Below are positions 1 through 7,007 of a stretch of DNA of 17,067 nucleotides, one piece after another. The notes under the pieces are model-generated. The model saw only the letters and a list, made by a program, of their open reading frames with translations. It did not search any database and had not been told where the DNA came from. This DNA comes from Candidatus Lloydbacteria bacterium RIFCSPLOWO2_02_FULL_54_12. GTDB lineage: Bacteria > Patescibacteriota > Minisyncoccia > Phycocordibacterales > UBA6899. Made by a program: the position numbers and the translations under genes. The stretch covers positions 51,525 through 68,591 of the forward strand of contig MHLS01000030.1 in NCBI GenBank assembly GCA_001819095.1, given 5' to 3'. Numbering within the stretch: position 1 is the first letter of the stretch; each line of letters begins with the position of its first letter.

Positions 1-1409
1 ATCCAATAGGAGGGCGTCCGAGGCCAACCGCTGACCACCGGCCAGACAAAGGTCGGTGTGAGCGAAACGGGAGATTCGGCCATGGTGGGACTTTGAATGG
101 TGAACGGCTCAAGAAAAGTCGCCTTCACGGTAGCGGAAACCAGTCCCTCTTTTCCGGAAGCATCAACTGCCACAACATAGTACAGGTAATCGCCGACGGC
201 ATAGCCGGAAACGGGCTGTGAACCGGTGCGGCTTATATACCACGCGGAACCCGGACAACTTGGTCCGTTTGTCGGCGCGAGACTCCACGTCCCGTATGTT
301 CTTTTGGCAGAACAGGGAGTAAGCGCGGACGGACTACTGAACTCTGCGACGAGACCAAACGTCGCGTCCTGCGGCTTTTTTTGATAAAGGCGGAATGCGC
401 TCACGCCGGAGAGACTACCTGCGTCAAAACTAAACGCCAGATTCTCGGAAGTCTTCACCCAGTTGTTTACACCGCCGTAGATACCAAACCCCGGACGGAG
501 ACTCGTCGGAGCGGGTAAATTCACTGCGGGAGGCGAGGTCTCCGTCGTCGCACTCGCGTTCAGCGACGGGTCGGAAGTATTTCCCGCCGTATCATATGCG
601 ACAATAAAGTAGGTGTAACTCGTAGCAGGCCAAAGAAAACTTTCTGAAGCGGTGAAACTAATGGTGTTCACACTGGAAAGGGTGGGCGACGAAGTAACAT
701 TGGCCACCACCATCGCGCCTCGATATACTTTGTATCCGGATGCCGAAATATTTGCAGAACCAGAATCGGTGGATCCGAGCCATGAAAGATTTATCGTGCT
801 GGTCGAAACGGCGGTTGCGTTAAAATTGGTCGGTGTAGACGGAGGTATCGTGTCCACTGTCGTCGTCGCCGAGGGCGGTGTGGTGGTGGCGGAGGGCGGC
901 GGAAGGGTCACAACCTCGGTCGTAGAAGAAAAATGCCAGCCGGAGGCTCCGGGATTCGCGATAGCAAGGAAAGCCCCCGACGCTTTTTCATAATATTGAC
1001 ACGAAGAACCGCCGTCACCGCAGGCGGCGTCGTTGCCCTCACGCTCAAGGAACGAGATGACCTCGTAGTCATTCCCTTGGCGGGAATAGTGAAATTTGTG
1101 ATCCGCGCTATCAATAGGGTCGGAAGGTACCGAGGAGATGTACTTGGGCACAAGACCGGGGATCCACTCCGGGTTGCCGTTCACGTATTCGACACCATCC
1201 TCTCCGGGCGGGACTCCCCCGCTATCGTTCTGGTACATGGCGACGGCGTTCGCGATTTGGTTCAAATTGACGACACGCTGTGCGTCGCGGGCTTTCGTCC
1301 GCGCGATGCCGATACTCGCAAAAACGACCGCGCTTAAAAGCGAGATAATCGCAATGACGACAATCAGCTCGACGAGGGTAAAGCCGCGATCGGGCGATCG
1401 CTCTTTCAT
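1..1409 (-). CDS. Pilin-like secreted protein with FN3-type domains (5' part, runs off the window)
   Basis: The reading frame is open from the start codon to the window edge, so the C-terminus is missing (about 469 residues seen). Residues 9-31 form a type IV prepilin signal: a short basic leader, a Gly followed by FTLVELIVVIAIISLL, with Glu at +5 after the predicted cleavage site. This implies processing by a prepilin peptidase and membrane anchoring. A pseudopilin-like globular part follows (residues about 35-145, with DPID and a Cys pair), then a Thr/Pro/Ser linker with the repeat PPSATTT twice, then at least two fibronectin type III-like units rich in SGYKVYR and YFIVAYDTAGN type motifs. 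A likely role is a surface pilin or adhesin; family membership beyond that is inference. An ATG at 1433 would add eight residues. The 1409 start was preferred because it gives a shorter leader and has GGAG just upstream, though only 3 bases away. Confidence 0.82.
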   Translation of the reverse strand, partial: MKERSPDRGFTLVELIVVIAIISLLSAVVFASIGIARTKARDAQRVVNLNQIANAVAMYQNDSGGVPPGEDGVEYVNGNPEWIPGLVPKYISSVPSDPIDSADHKFHYSRQGNDYEVISFLEREGNDAACGDGGSSCQYYEKASGAFLAIANPGASGWHFSSTTEVVTLPPPSATTTPPSATTTVDTIPPSTPTNFNATAVSTSTINLSWLGSTDSGSANISASGYKVYRGAMVVANVTSSPTLSSVNTISFTASESFLWPATSYTYFIVAYDTAGNTSDPSLNASATTETSPPAVNLPAPTSLRPGFGIYGGVNNWVKTSENLAFSFDAGSLSGVSAFRLYQKKPQDATFGLVAEFSSPSALTPCSAKRTYGTWSLAPTNGPSCPGSAWYISRTGSQPVSGYAVGDYLYYVVAVDASGKEGLVSATVKATFLEPFTIQSPTMAESPVSLTPTFVWPVVSGWPRTPSYW

Positions 1410-1471
1410 TCGCTCCGTATTCTTAGAACGCATTTATGAGTAGGGACTTACGAGCATGAATAACAGGCGCT

Positions 1472-1499
1472 CCCGAACCGCGCAATCTCGGGATTCGGG
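1472..1499. other. Hairpin upstream of the pilin-like gene
   Basis: CCCGAACCG (1472-1480) can pair with CGG (1489-1491) and TTCGGG (1494-1499), with a two-base bulge. It lies in the presumed leader of the minus-strand pilin-like gene. No U-run follows on the minus strand, so it is not an obvious terminator. The rest of 1410-1583 shows no gene or convincing promoter that I can support. Confidence 0.35.
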
Positions 1500-1583
1500 G
1501 ACTCGAGGCCCTCTCTTCACCCCATTCTACTCCCTTATTTATGCTTTACCAAACGGCGAGAGACGGGTGAATTTCTTATATTG

Positions 1584-1601
1584 GTGACCCTACAGAGAAT
1601 C
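1584..1601 (-). repeat. Direct 18-base copy of the tRNA-Glu 3' end
   Basis: These 18 bases are identical to 1766-1783, which cover the discriminator, the 3' strand of the acceptor stem, the 3' strand of the T stem and part of the T loop of the intact tRNA-Glu. The copies have the same orientation and lie 182 bases apart. Duplicated tRNA 3' ends are the usual trace of integration at a tRNA gene, but no integrase or cargo gene lies between them here. Confidence 0.75.
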
Positions 1602-1667
1602 TCTCCTTACAGGAGCAGTGCCCATTTTCCATTTACTCGAGATATGAATCTCTCATAAATAAGGAAA

Positions 1668-1720
1668 AAGGCTTCGATTCTCTGGCGTGAGCAAAGCAGT
1701 TTGCTCACTTAGGGTCACTC
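1668..1720 (+). repeat. Inverted, interrupted relic of the tRNA-Glu 3' half
   Basis: On the plus strand, AAGGCTT (anticodon stem 3' side) is joined directly to CGATTCTCTG (T loop and stem). A 25-base insert (1685-1709) follows, then TAGGGTCACTC (acceptor 3' strand, discriminator and flank). Compared with the intact tRNA, 11 bases are missing at the first junction. The insert is a perfect hairpin: GTGAGCAAA (1687-1695), loop GCAG, TTTGCTCAC (1700-1708). The relic is in inverted orientation to the intact tRNA, with the terminator hairpin between them. Confidence 0.7.
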
Positions 1721-1721
1721 A

Positions 1722-1761
1722 AGAAAAATGGCCTCCTCTTTGCGAGAAGGCTCATTTTTCT
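1722..1761 (-). terminator. Rho-independent terminator after tRNA-Glu
   Basis: On the minus strand GCCTTCTC pairs with GAGGAGGC (one G-U pair) around the loop GCAAA. The stem is flanked by AGAAAAATG and CATTTTTCT, which extend it and provide the U-rich tail. It begins five bases after the tRNA 3' end, so it very probably ends the tRNA transcript. Confidence 0.8.
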
Positions 1762-1766
1762 GCGAG

Positions 1767-1838
1767 TGACCCTACAGAGAATCGAACTCTGATTTAAGCC
1801 TTGAGAAGGCTTCGTCCTAACCGTTAGACGATAGGGCC
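1767..1838 (-). tRNA. tRNA-Glu (anticodon CTC)
   Basis: The minus strand folds into a full cloverleaf of 72 bases. The acceptor stem is GGCCCTA with TAGGGTC (one G-U). The D arm is GTCTAACGGTTAGGAC, with the short form typical of tRNA-Glu. The anticodon stem AAGCC/GGCTT encloses TTCTCAA, giving anticodon CTC, which reads GAG. The T arm is CAGAG, TTCGATT, CTCTG, and the discriminator base is A. No CCA is encoded, so the 3' end must be added enzymatically. A terminator follows and a TATAAT box lies 9 bases upstream. Confidence 0.96.
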
Positions 1839-1847
1839 CTAAAACAA

Positions 1848-1893
1848 ATTATAGAACAATTTGTTCGGGCGTCCCGTAATGCGGGATTAGCCA
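1848..1893 (-). promoter_or_regulatory. tRNA-Glu promoter region with palindrome
   Basis: TATAAT (minus strand, 1848-1853) lies 9 bases before the mature tRNA 5' end, so transcription would start almost at the tRNA itself. The -35 is weak. Directly upstream is a perfect 6+1+6 palindrome, GAACAA-T-TTGTTC (1854-1866), in the promoter spacer, where a repressor site could sit. Further up, TCCCG/CGGGA forms a small inverted repeat around 1872-1886. Confidence 0.6.
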
Positions 1894-1950
1894 AAATCCT
1901 TTCCGAACTCCCACAGAGTAACGAATTTGGGACGTCTTGTCCAGAAATGT

Positions 1951-1978
1951 TTGACAAATCTTGTTTTTCGTGTAATTT
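1951..1978 (+). promoter_or_regulatory. Promoter of the 131-residue unknown gene
   Basis: TTGACA (1951-1956) and TAATTT (1973-1978) are separated by 16 bases, giving a 5' leader of about 30 bases that contains the SD site. The 13-mer AAATGTTTGACAA (1945-1957) recurs at the other strong plus-strand promoter (14602-14614). Confidence 0.6.
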
Positions 1979-2012
1979 CAAGATAGGCACATAAACAGTA
2001 GCAGGAGGAACA

Positions 2013-2408
2013 ATGCTCGCGCAATCGACTGAAGCGAAGGTCCCGCGGGTCGCGAATGACATCAAGACACTGCGAGAAGTGAGTGAGTGGCTTCGGTATG
2101 TCGACAATCCCGTGAATTTCCTGACGGAGTTCCCTCACTATCTCGAACAAAGCGCTGCAATGGTTTTGGGCAAAGAACCTATGCCGGGCAAAGCGCTCCG
2201 CAACAACTCTGCTTCCTTAGCCATCGCCGAATCATGGCTCCATCTCTCTGAAAACGACAAGCTCTGCGCCATGAAGATCTTCACCATCGCTGTGATGATG
2301 GGCGGAAACAAACTCCCGGGGACTCCGGCAAGCGGCACCGAGAAACTTTTCGACGATGTCCTCGAGAGCTTCCGTGCATGGTATGAAAGCCGCCCTCGAA
2401 CGAACTAG
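2013..2408 (+). CDS. Unknown soluble protein, 131 residues
   Basis: I do not recognise this protein. It starts at an ATG with a strong SD (AGGAGG, 2003-2008, spacing 4) and forms a single-gene unit with its own promoter and terminator, so it is very likely real and expressed. It has no signal peptide, membrane segment or cysteine cluster. The composition suggests mostly alpha-helix: an N-terminal helical stretch with SEWLRYVDN and FPHYLEQ, then a central AIAESWLHLSENDKL segment, then a C-terminal helix with FRAWYESRP. It is transcribed divergently from tRNA-Glu and converges on murF, whose stop codon lies inside this gene's terminator. The SD start sets it apart from the wall genes. No function can be assigned from sequence alone. 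Confidence 0.82.
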   Translation: MLAQSTEAKVPRVANDIKTLREVSEWLRYVDNPVNFLTEFPHYLEQSAAMVLGKEPMPGKALRNNSASLAIAESWLHLSENDKLCAMKIFTIAVMMGGNKLPGTPASGTEKLFDDVLESFRAWYESRPRTN

Positions 2409-2420
2409 GGAATCATCACC

Positions 2421-2451
2421 ACCGCTACACTTTTGTGTATGCGGTTTTTTT
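2421..2451 (+). terminator. Rho-independent terminator of the 131-residue gene
   Basis: ACCGC-TACAC pairs with GTGTA-(T)-GCGGT around a TTTT loop and is followed by seven T residues. It overlaps the last bases of murF on the opposite strand. The minus-strand side has no U-run, so it appears to work only for the plus-strand gene. Confidence 0.85.
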
Positions 2452-3766
2452 ATTGATACTGTGCCAGCCACTCACTCTCCTGACGCACTAAGAGCTTTGG
2501 TGCGTCTTCGGGGTGCGCCATCAGTATTTTCACCGCGCGTTCAGTGCGGATCAAGTTCTCGCCGGAGCCCTGTGAGCCCTTTACGAGAATGCTGTCGCCC
2601 CTGTGCATCTCTTTCGCAACCCACTCCCCCGCGAGGGCGGAGTCATCGAAGCTTTTCACTTTCCCTTCGGCAAACCCCGCTTTGCGCGCACCTTCCGCTA
2701 TCCATCGTGCGCGTTTTCCCACCGTGACGAGAACATCCACGAACGCCGCGGCGGCACCGACCTTCTTGTGCTCCTCTTCTGCGAACGCTCCGAGCTCGAG
2801 CATGTCTCCCATGAGAGCGACCCTCCTCTTGCCTTCGACCGTGCGCAGAGTCTTGAGCGCTTCTTCCGCGGCGATAGGCGAGGAATTATAACTGTCGTCG
2901 ATGATTGTCGCGCCGTTTTTCCCCGGAATGATCCGCATGCGTCCGGGCGGCGTTGCGAACGTTTCGAGCGTCTTCGCCATCCGCTCCAAGGACTCTCCCC
3001 TTGCGATCCCCACCGCAAGTGCCGCAAGTGCCGCCATCACCGACGGCGTGCCAAGTACCCCGCGCAGGAAGACCGGCTTTGTTTCTCCCGAATAAAAGAC
3101 CGAGAAGGAAGTGCCCGTAGGTACCTTCCCCTCCGCCGGCCCGTCGTAGACCGTCAGCACTTTTTCTGCACGAACGGCCGCCTCGGAATGTAGACCGAAG
3201 AGGAGCGTCCGCGCCTTGGTCTCCGCCGTAAGTTCCACGACGCTCGTGTCGTCCGCGCATCCGATGAATATTCCGTCTTTCTTCAATCCACGGAGCAATT
3301 CTGCTTTCTCCTTTCTTACTTCCTCCGGCGATGCAAAGAACTCCACGTGTACGGGGGTTTCCGGCAACCGCGTGATAACGGCGACGTCGGGGTGAAGCCA
3401 CCGCATAAGGCGCGTGATGTCGCCCGGATGGTCCGCGCCGACCTCAAGGACGAGCGTCTTCGGATAGTCGCGCATCGCGATGAGACGCCAAAATCCGACA
3501 AAAAGATTCGCCGCCCACCCAAAAAGACTGTGCCATGCGTTCGGCAGTCCTAAAATAGTGAGCGGGATACCAATCTCGCTGTTGAAACTTTTCTCACTTT
3601 TGCGCACCGAGGCGGTATCTTTCAGTACGTGAAAAATTGCGTCTTTTGCAGTCGTCTTCCCGACGCTCCCCGTCACCGCAATGACGAACGGTTTGTGCTT
3701 CCGGAGCATGCATCGCGCCTCCAGTGTGAGCAGGTATACAACGATGTGTTTAAAAAATTGCCGCAT
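2450..3766 (-). CDS. murF: MurF-like ligase (UDP-MurNAc-tripeptide--D-Ala-D-Ala ligase)
   Basis: A Mur ligase that would add D-Ala-D-Ala to UDP-MurNAc-tripeptide in the cytoplasm using ATP, the last soluble step of precursor synthesis. With the start at 3766 it has 438 residues. The P-loop is TGSVGKTT (32-39), followed by SFNSEIGIPLT (about 60-70), VLEVGADHPGDI, DDSYNSSP (about 290-297) and GDMLELG (about 320-326), all in MurF order. Only about 31 residues precede the P-loop, so most of the usual N-terminal substrate domain is absent. A hydrophobic stretch (about 80-97) is also unusual. An ATG at 3817 would lie inside the ftsI terminator arm, so 3766 is preferred; TATACT lies six bases before it. 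It follows ftsI but is separated from it by a strong terminator. MurF is the best fit; another Mur-ligase-like enzyme is less likely. Confidence 0.88.
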   Translation of the reverse strand: MRQFFKHIVVYLLTLEARCMLRKHKPFVIAVTGSVGKTTAKDAIFHVLKDTASVRKSEKSFNSEIGIPLTILGLPNAWHSLFGWAANLFVGFWRLIAMRDYPKTLVLEVGADHPGDITRLMRWLHPDVAVITRLPETPVHVEFFASPEEVRKEKAELLRGLKKDGIFIGCADDTSVVELTAETKARTLLFGLHSEAAVRAEKVLTVYDGPAEGKVPTGTSFSVFYSGETKPVFLRGVLGTPSVMAALAALAVGIARGESLERMAKTLETFATPPGRMRIIPGKNGATIIDDSYNSSPIAAEEALKTLRTVEGKRRVALMGDMLELGAFAEEEHKKVGAAAAFVDVLVTVGKRARWIAEGARKAGFAEGKVKSFDDSALAGEWVAKEMHRGDSILVKGSQGSGENLIRTERAVKILMAHPEDAPKLLVRQESEWLAQYQ

Positions 3767-3772
3767 ACCTTT

Positions 3773-3778
3773 AGTATA
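3773..3778 (-). promoter_or_regulatory. -10-like box just before murF
   Basis: TATACT on the minus strand is followed by six bases and then ATG, so transcription from it would begin at or next to the start codon. I see no good -35. It follows the ftsI terminator, which makes a separate murF promoter necessary or at least useful. Confidence 0.45.
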
Positions 3779-3815
3779 CCTTTGTTCAGCCGTTAAGGTT
3801 GCCCGCCGACAGGAC

Positions 3816-3872
3816 AAAAATACAAGGTCGGACCTTAAGAATCAACTCCTCAAGGTCCGACCTTGTATTTTT
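3816..3872 (-). terminator. Perfect 21-bp inverted repeat, terminator after ftsI
   Basis: Arms 3816-3836 and 3852-3872 are perfectly complementary over 21 bases around a 15-base loop. The outer part is A-rich on one side and T-rich on the other, which gives a U-tail in both directions. It starts 12 bases after the ftsI stop. The inner 13 bases of each arm (AAGGTCGGACCTT) are themselves nearly palindromic. It should strongly separate ftsI from murF transcription. Confidence 0.85.
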
Positions 3873-3884
3873 CGTTCAAGTATC

Positions 3885-5648
3885 TTACCGAAGGAGCGTC
3901 ACCGACTTCACCGCATTCAGATCGCGGTCGGGAGGGACATTGTAGTAGTTGAGCAGAAATTTCGCGGTACGGACGAAAGGCATGGTAAGCGTATGCGATG
4001 CGAAGGTCGCGCCGTTCTTTGGGTAATAGGTATACAGAAAGATGATGAATTTCGGATCGTAGGCGGGAAAATATCCGAAGAAGGTATGGAGGAAACGGTC
4101 GTCATAGTATCCGCCTCCCAGCTCGCGTGGACGCGCAAGTTGCGCGGTGCCTGTCTTTGCGGCGATCGAGTATTCGGGTATCGCAACGGAGCCGCCGAGG
4201 AGCGCTTTGTCGACGACCGTAACCAACATGCGCGTAATCTCGTCGGCGGTCTCCTGCTTCAGAATCCGTTCGGGCGGCGTCTGCGACACCTTTTTCACCT
4301 TCCCCGACTCGTATCGGATCTCAGCGACCACGTGCGGTGTCACCGTCATACCGCCGTTCGCAAGCGCCGCAAGCGCTGTGCACATATTGATCGGGGTAAC
4401 CGCGATCCCCTGACCGAACGAGGCGGTCGCATATTCGATGTCGCGTTTTGAGGTCAAGTTCGTCATGAGCCCCTGCCGTTCGCCCGGAAGGTCGATCCCC
4501 GTCTCTTCGCCCAGGCGGAACTTCTCCTGCATATATTCCGCAAAACGTTCATTGCCAAGCCGGCCTTCAACGAATGCGGCGCCGGTGTTGAGCGAGTCGT
4601 TCATGACCTTCTGCATCGTCGTTCCCTTTCCTCTTCCGCGGCCGTCAAAGTTGCTGAAAGTTCTCCCGTTCAATGTCACGGACCCCGTATCGTTGTAGGT
4701 CGTATCGGCAGTGACCACACCGGCGTCGAGGCCCGCGGCCATGGTGATGGGTTTCATGATAGAGCCCATCTCGCGCACGTCCTCCACAAGCGGATTGGCA
4801 TAGATACGCGGGCCGTCGACCTTGTTGTACTGATTGAGGTCAAACGACGGGTTGACCGCCATCGCATAGATCGCCCCCGTTTTGGGGTCCATGATGATAC
4901 CTCCCGCCTGATCGGAGTTCCACATCTCCATGACGCCGGCGAGCTCCTTCTCAAGATAACTCTCAACCGAGGGCTCGATCGTGAGGACGAGATCGCCGTC
5001 CTCGATCGCGCTTCGGTCGAATATCGTGTCGCTTAAATTCGTAAAGAGTTCCGCGAAGAAGTTCACATACAAGTTATCGTCCTGCCGAAGAAGGGTGTCG
5101 TTGTAGTACGATTCGAGTCCGTAGCGTCCCGTCAAACGGTCACCTTCCCAGCCGACAAATCCCAAAACGTGCGCCGCAAGCGAGCCGCCCGGATAATAGC
5201 GCCACGCCTCGCGAAAAATATGGAGCCCCGGCAGTCCGAGCTTCTTTACCGCAAGCGCCTTCACTTCGGGGACCCGCCATGCGATCTCTTCGTAGGGATC
5301 GTCCGTCTTTCCCGCTTTTTCCATGAATTCGTCGCGGTCGAGCGTGATGATCGTCGCTATCGCTTCATACGCCTCTTCTTTATCCTCCAAAGCTCCCGGA
5401 TCGATAGAAACGAGATACCCTTCGTTCACCGTTGCGCCCGCGGTCAACTTGCCGCTTTTCTCTTCGAAATAGATGCTCCCCCGCCTATAAATATTGGGAA
5501 CGGTCGCAACATATTGTTTCTTCGCCTCTTCGAGGAATTCTTCCGAGCGGCGGATCTGGAGGTCGTAGAGGCGCCACGTAAAGACCGCGCCGACCAAGAG
5601 CACGATCCCTGCGATGAAACGTAGGCGTGTACGCGCGTCTTTCGGCAT
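3885..5648 (-). CDS. ftsI: Class B penicillin-binding protein, FtsI-like
   Basis: A transpeptidase that cross-links peptidoglycan outside the membrane, by position the division enzyme. It has 587 residues. Residues 11-30 form one N-terminal membrane anchor (RFIAGIVLLVGAVF). The dimerisation region follows (about 45-200, with RRGSIY and YYPGGSLAAHVLGFVG). The transpeptidase domain carries the three catalytic motifs: SIMK (Ser296, Lys299), SLN (352-354) and KTGT (498-501). The GLESYYNDTL segment is also typical of class B PBPs. Length is normal for the family. It begins three bases after the ftsL-like gene, with no SD, so translation is probably coupled. A 21-bp terminator follows. Its place after rsmH and an ftsL-like gene is what favours FtsI over PBP2. 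Confidence 0.94.
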   Translation of the reverse strand: MPKDARTRLRFIAGIVLLVGAVFTWRLYDLQIRRSEEFLEEAKKQYVATVPNIYRRGSIYFEEKSGKLTAGATVNEGYLVSIDPGALEDKEEAYEAIATIITLDRDEFMEKAGKTDDPYEEIAWRVPEVKALAVKKLGLPGLHIFREAWRYYPGGSLAAHVLGFVGWEGDRLTGRYGLESYYNDTLLRQDDNLYVNFFAELFTNLSDTIFDRSAIEDGDLVLTIEPSVESYLEKELAGVMEMWNSDQAGGIIMDPKTGAIYAMAVNPSFDLNQYNKVDGPRIYANPLVEDVREMGSIMKPITMAAGLDAGVVTADTTYNDTGSVTLNGRTFSNFDGRGRGKGTTMQKVMNDSLNTGAAFVEGRLGNERFAEYMQEKFRLGEETGIDLPGERQGLMTNLTSKRDIEYATASFGQGIAVTPINMCTALAALANGGMTVTPHVVAEIRYESGKVKKVSQTPPERILKQETADEITRMLVTVVDKALLGGSVAIPEYSIAAKTGTAQLARPRELGGGYYDDRFLHTFFGYFPAYDPKFIIFLYTYYPKNGATFASHTLTMPFVRTAKFLLNYYNVPPDRDLNAVKSVTLLR

Positions 5649-5651
5649 ATG

Positions 5652-5984
5652 CTAGCGGTCGCTTGGACCGTTTCCGAGGGCAACGACGGCGTCGGCGTTT
5701 TCGCGGCTGATATAGCGCGGGTCGGAAACGGGAAGAAATCCGCTCGCTTCCGCCATTTTCGGGTCGATACTTCCGTCAAGGACCGCGTACGCTGATTCGA
5801 GCTCCGCGACCGCGGCGCTCGTGCGGCCTGCTTTGAATTCTGCCTCTTTCCGCCCCACTACCGCAAAGACGGAAATGCCGATGAAATAGACGTATGCAAA
5901 AAGGGCGGTCGCGCCGAGACAAGCGACAACCCAAAAGATCTTCCGGTCGTATTCTTCGAATTTTGCAACAACGATGTTGGTCAT
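5652..5984 (-). CDS. FtsL-like small bitopic division protein
   Basis: A 110-residue protein with a short cytoplasmic N-terminus, one membrane span (about residues 17-43, IFWVVACLGATALFAYVYFIG) and an extracytoplasmic helix (about 44-72) that could form a coiled coil. This architecture and the slot between rsmH and ftsI match FtsL, which recruits the septal synthase. Sequence identity to FtsL is not something I can show, so the gene symbol is left empty. There is no SD. Six bases separate its start from the stop of the 34-residue ORF and three bases separate its stop from ftsI, so the three are probably co-translated. The C-terminal 40 residues look flexible. Confidence 0.75.
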   Translation of the reverse strand: MTNIVVAKFEEYDRKIFWVVACLGATALFAYVYFIGISVFAVVGRKEAEFKAGRTSAAVAELESAYAVLDGSIDPKMAEASGFLPVSDPRYISRENADAVVALGNGPSDR

Positions 5985-5990
5985 AAAAAG

Positions 5991-6095
5991 TCAGGCAATA
6001 AGGCCGATCCGCTCGCGGACAAGGAAAAGACGCGTCCGCGACCTCGGACGCTTGAACAGATTCATTCGGATATATTTGATGAAAAGTTTTATCAT
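5991..6095 (-). CDS. Small basic ORF of 34 residues between rsmH and the ftsL-like gene
   Basis: The ATG overlaps the rsmH stop as ATGA, a classic coupling arrangement, and the ORF ends six bases before the ftsL-like start. The peptide begins MIKLFIKYIRMNLFKRP and is very basic, with about ten Arg/Lys residues. It is in the same frame as the ftsL-like gene, separated from it by one TGA and two codons, so a readthrough product would be an N-terminally extended FtsL-like protein. It may be a real small gene, a coupling leader, or a former N-terminus cut off by a stop. TGA ends other genes here, so recoding is unlikely. Confidence 0.5.
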   Translation of the reverse strand: MIKLFIKYIRMNLFKRPRSRTRLFLVRERIGLIA

Positions 6096-7000
6096 GATGC
6101 GGGTTGCAATTTTTCCACGACACGCAATTTCGCACTTCGGGCACGCGGATTCTCTCGTAACTCGGCCGCACTCGGTGTCAGGGGTTTCTTGGTGACCTCT
6201 CGGACGACGTGGTCCTTCCGGGCGAGTTCGCGGAACAGTCTTTTCACGAGACGGTCCTCAACGCTGTGGAACGAGATGACCGCGATACGAGCGCCGGGGG
6301 CAAGGAGAGGGACGATCCCCCTCACGCCGCCGTCAATCGCACCCAATTCATCGTTTACTGCCATGCGAAGCGCTTGGAACGTTCGCGTGGCAAAGTGGGT
6401 CCGTCCATGTTGATATCGGAGTGGTATAGCTTGGTGGATAACCTCCACAAGTTCTCCGGTCGAGCGGATCGGACCCGACTTCCTCGCGGTGACGATGTTT
6501 TTGGCGATCAAGCGCGCAAAGCGCTCTTCACCGAATCCCGCCAAGACCGACGCGATGTTCTCCTCCTCCCAGCGATTGACGATGATCTCGGCCGTGACAT
6601 CCCCCTCTTCGGGATCTTTTTTGAACGTCATCTGTAGGGGCTCGTCGCGCTGAAACGAGAATCCTCTCCCCGACTCCTCAAGCTGTGTGCTCGAGAGTCC
6701 GAGATCGAACACTGCGCCATCGATCTCTTTGATCCGGAGCCTCTCTAGTCCTTCGCCGACATCTCTGAAGTTGAGGTTAAGAGGAGTGAAGCGCGTTCGC
6801 TTCCCCAACTCTCTCACCGTCGCTTCGGAAAAAACCGACGCGTCGCGGTCGAAGGCAATGAGGCGCCCCTTCTTCCCGACGACTTCGGCGAGTGCACGAC
6901 TGTGCCCTCCGCCTCCGAACGTCGCGTCGACGAAAACATCTCCGGCTTCCGGCCTTAGGTATTCGATGATCTCATGTAAAAGAACACTCCAATGGGCCAT
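6092..7000 (-). CDS. rsmH: RsmH, 16S rRNA (cytosine-1402 N4)-methyltransferase
   Basis: An S-adenosylmethionine-dependent enzyme that methylates C1402 in the ribosomal decoding centre (also called MraW). It has 302 residues, a normal length. The SAM-binding motif is VDATFGGGGHS (24-34), with FDRD at 50-53. FDLGLSSTQLEESGRGFSFQ lies at about 98-117, and the C-terminus has THFATRTFQALRMAVNDEL and VISFHSVEDRLVK, all diagnostic of the family. The usual PLDMRMD segment reads PLQMTFKKD here, so the conserved acidic and basic residues of that loop are changed. It lies downstream of mraZ, as in most dcw clusters, but across a 380-base gap. Its stop overlaps the next ORF (ATGA). No SD is visible. Confidence 0.96.
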   Translation of the reverse strand: MAHWSVLLHEIIEYLRPEAGDVFVDATFGGGGHSRALAEVVGKKGRLIAFDRDASVFSEATVRELGKRTRFTPLNLNFRDVGEGLERLRIKEIDGAVFDLGLSSTQLEESGRGFSFQRDEPLQMTFKKDPEEGDVTAEIIVNRWEEENIASVLAGFGEERFARLIAKNIVTARKSGPIRSTGELVEVIHQAIPLRYQHGRTHFATRTFQALRMAVNDELGAIDGGVRGIVPLLAPGARIAVISFHSVEDRLVKRLFRELARKDHVVREVTKKPLTPSAAELRENPRARSAKLRVVEKLQPAS

Positions 7001-7007
7001 GCTAATT

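Noticed and set aside
2421..2451. A bidirectional terminator also serving murF
   Set aside because: On the minus strand the hairpin is followed by GGTGATG rather than a U-run.
3767..3817. An upstream ATG for murF that adds 17 residues
   Set aside because: It begins inside the terminator arm after ftsI, and the added residues do not resemble Mur ligases.
5984..5993. TGA read as a sense codon (as in Gracilibacteria or SR1), which would fuse the 34-residue ORF to the ftsL-like gene
   Set aside because: TGA ends rsmH and the mreD-like gene in ATGA overlaps and also ends proS, so the standard code fits.
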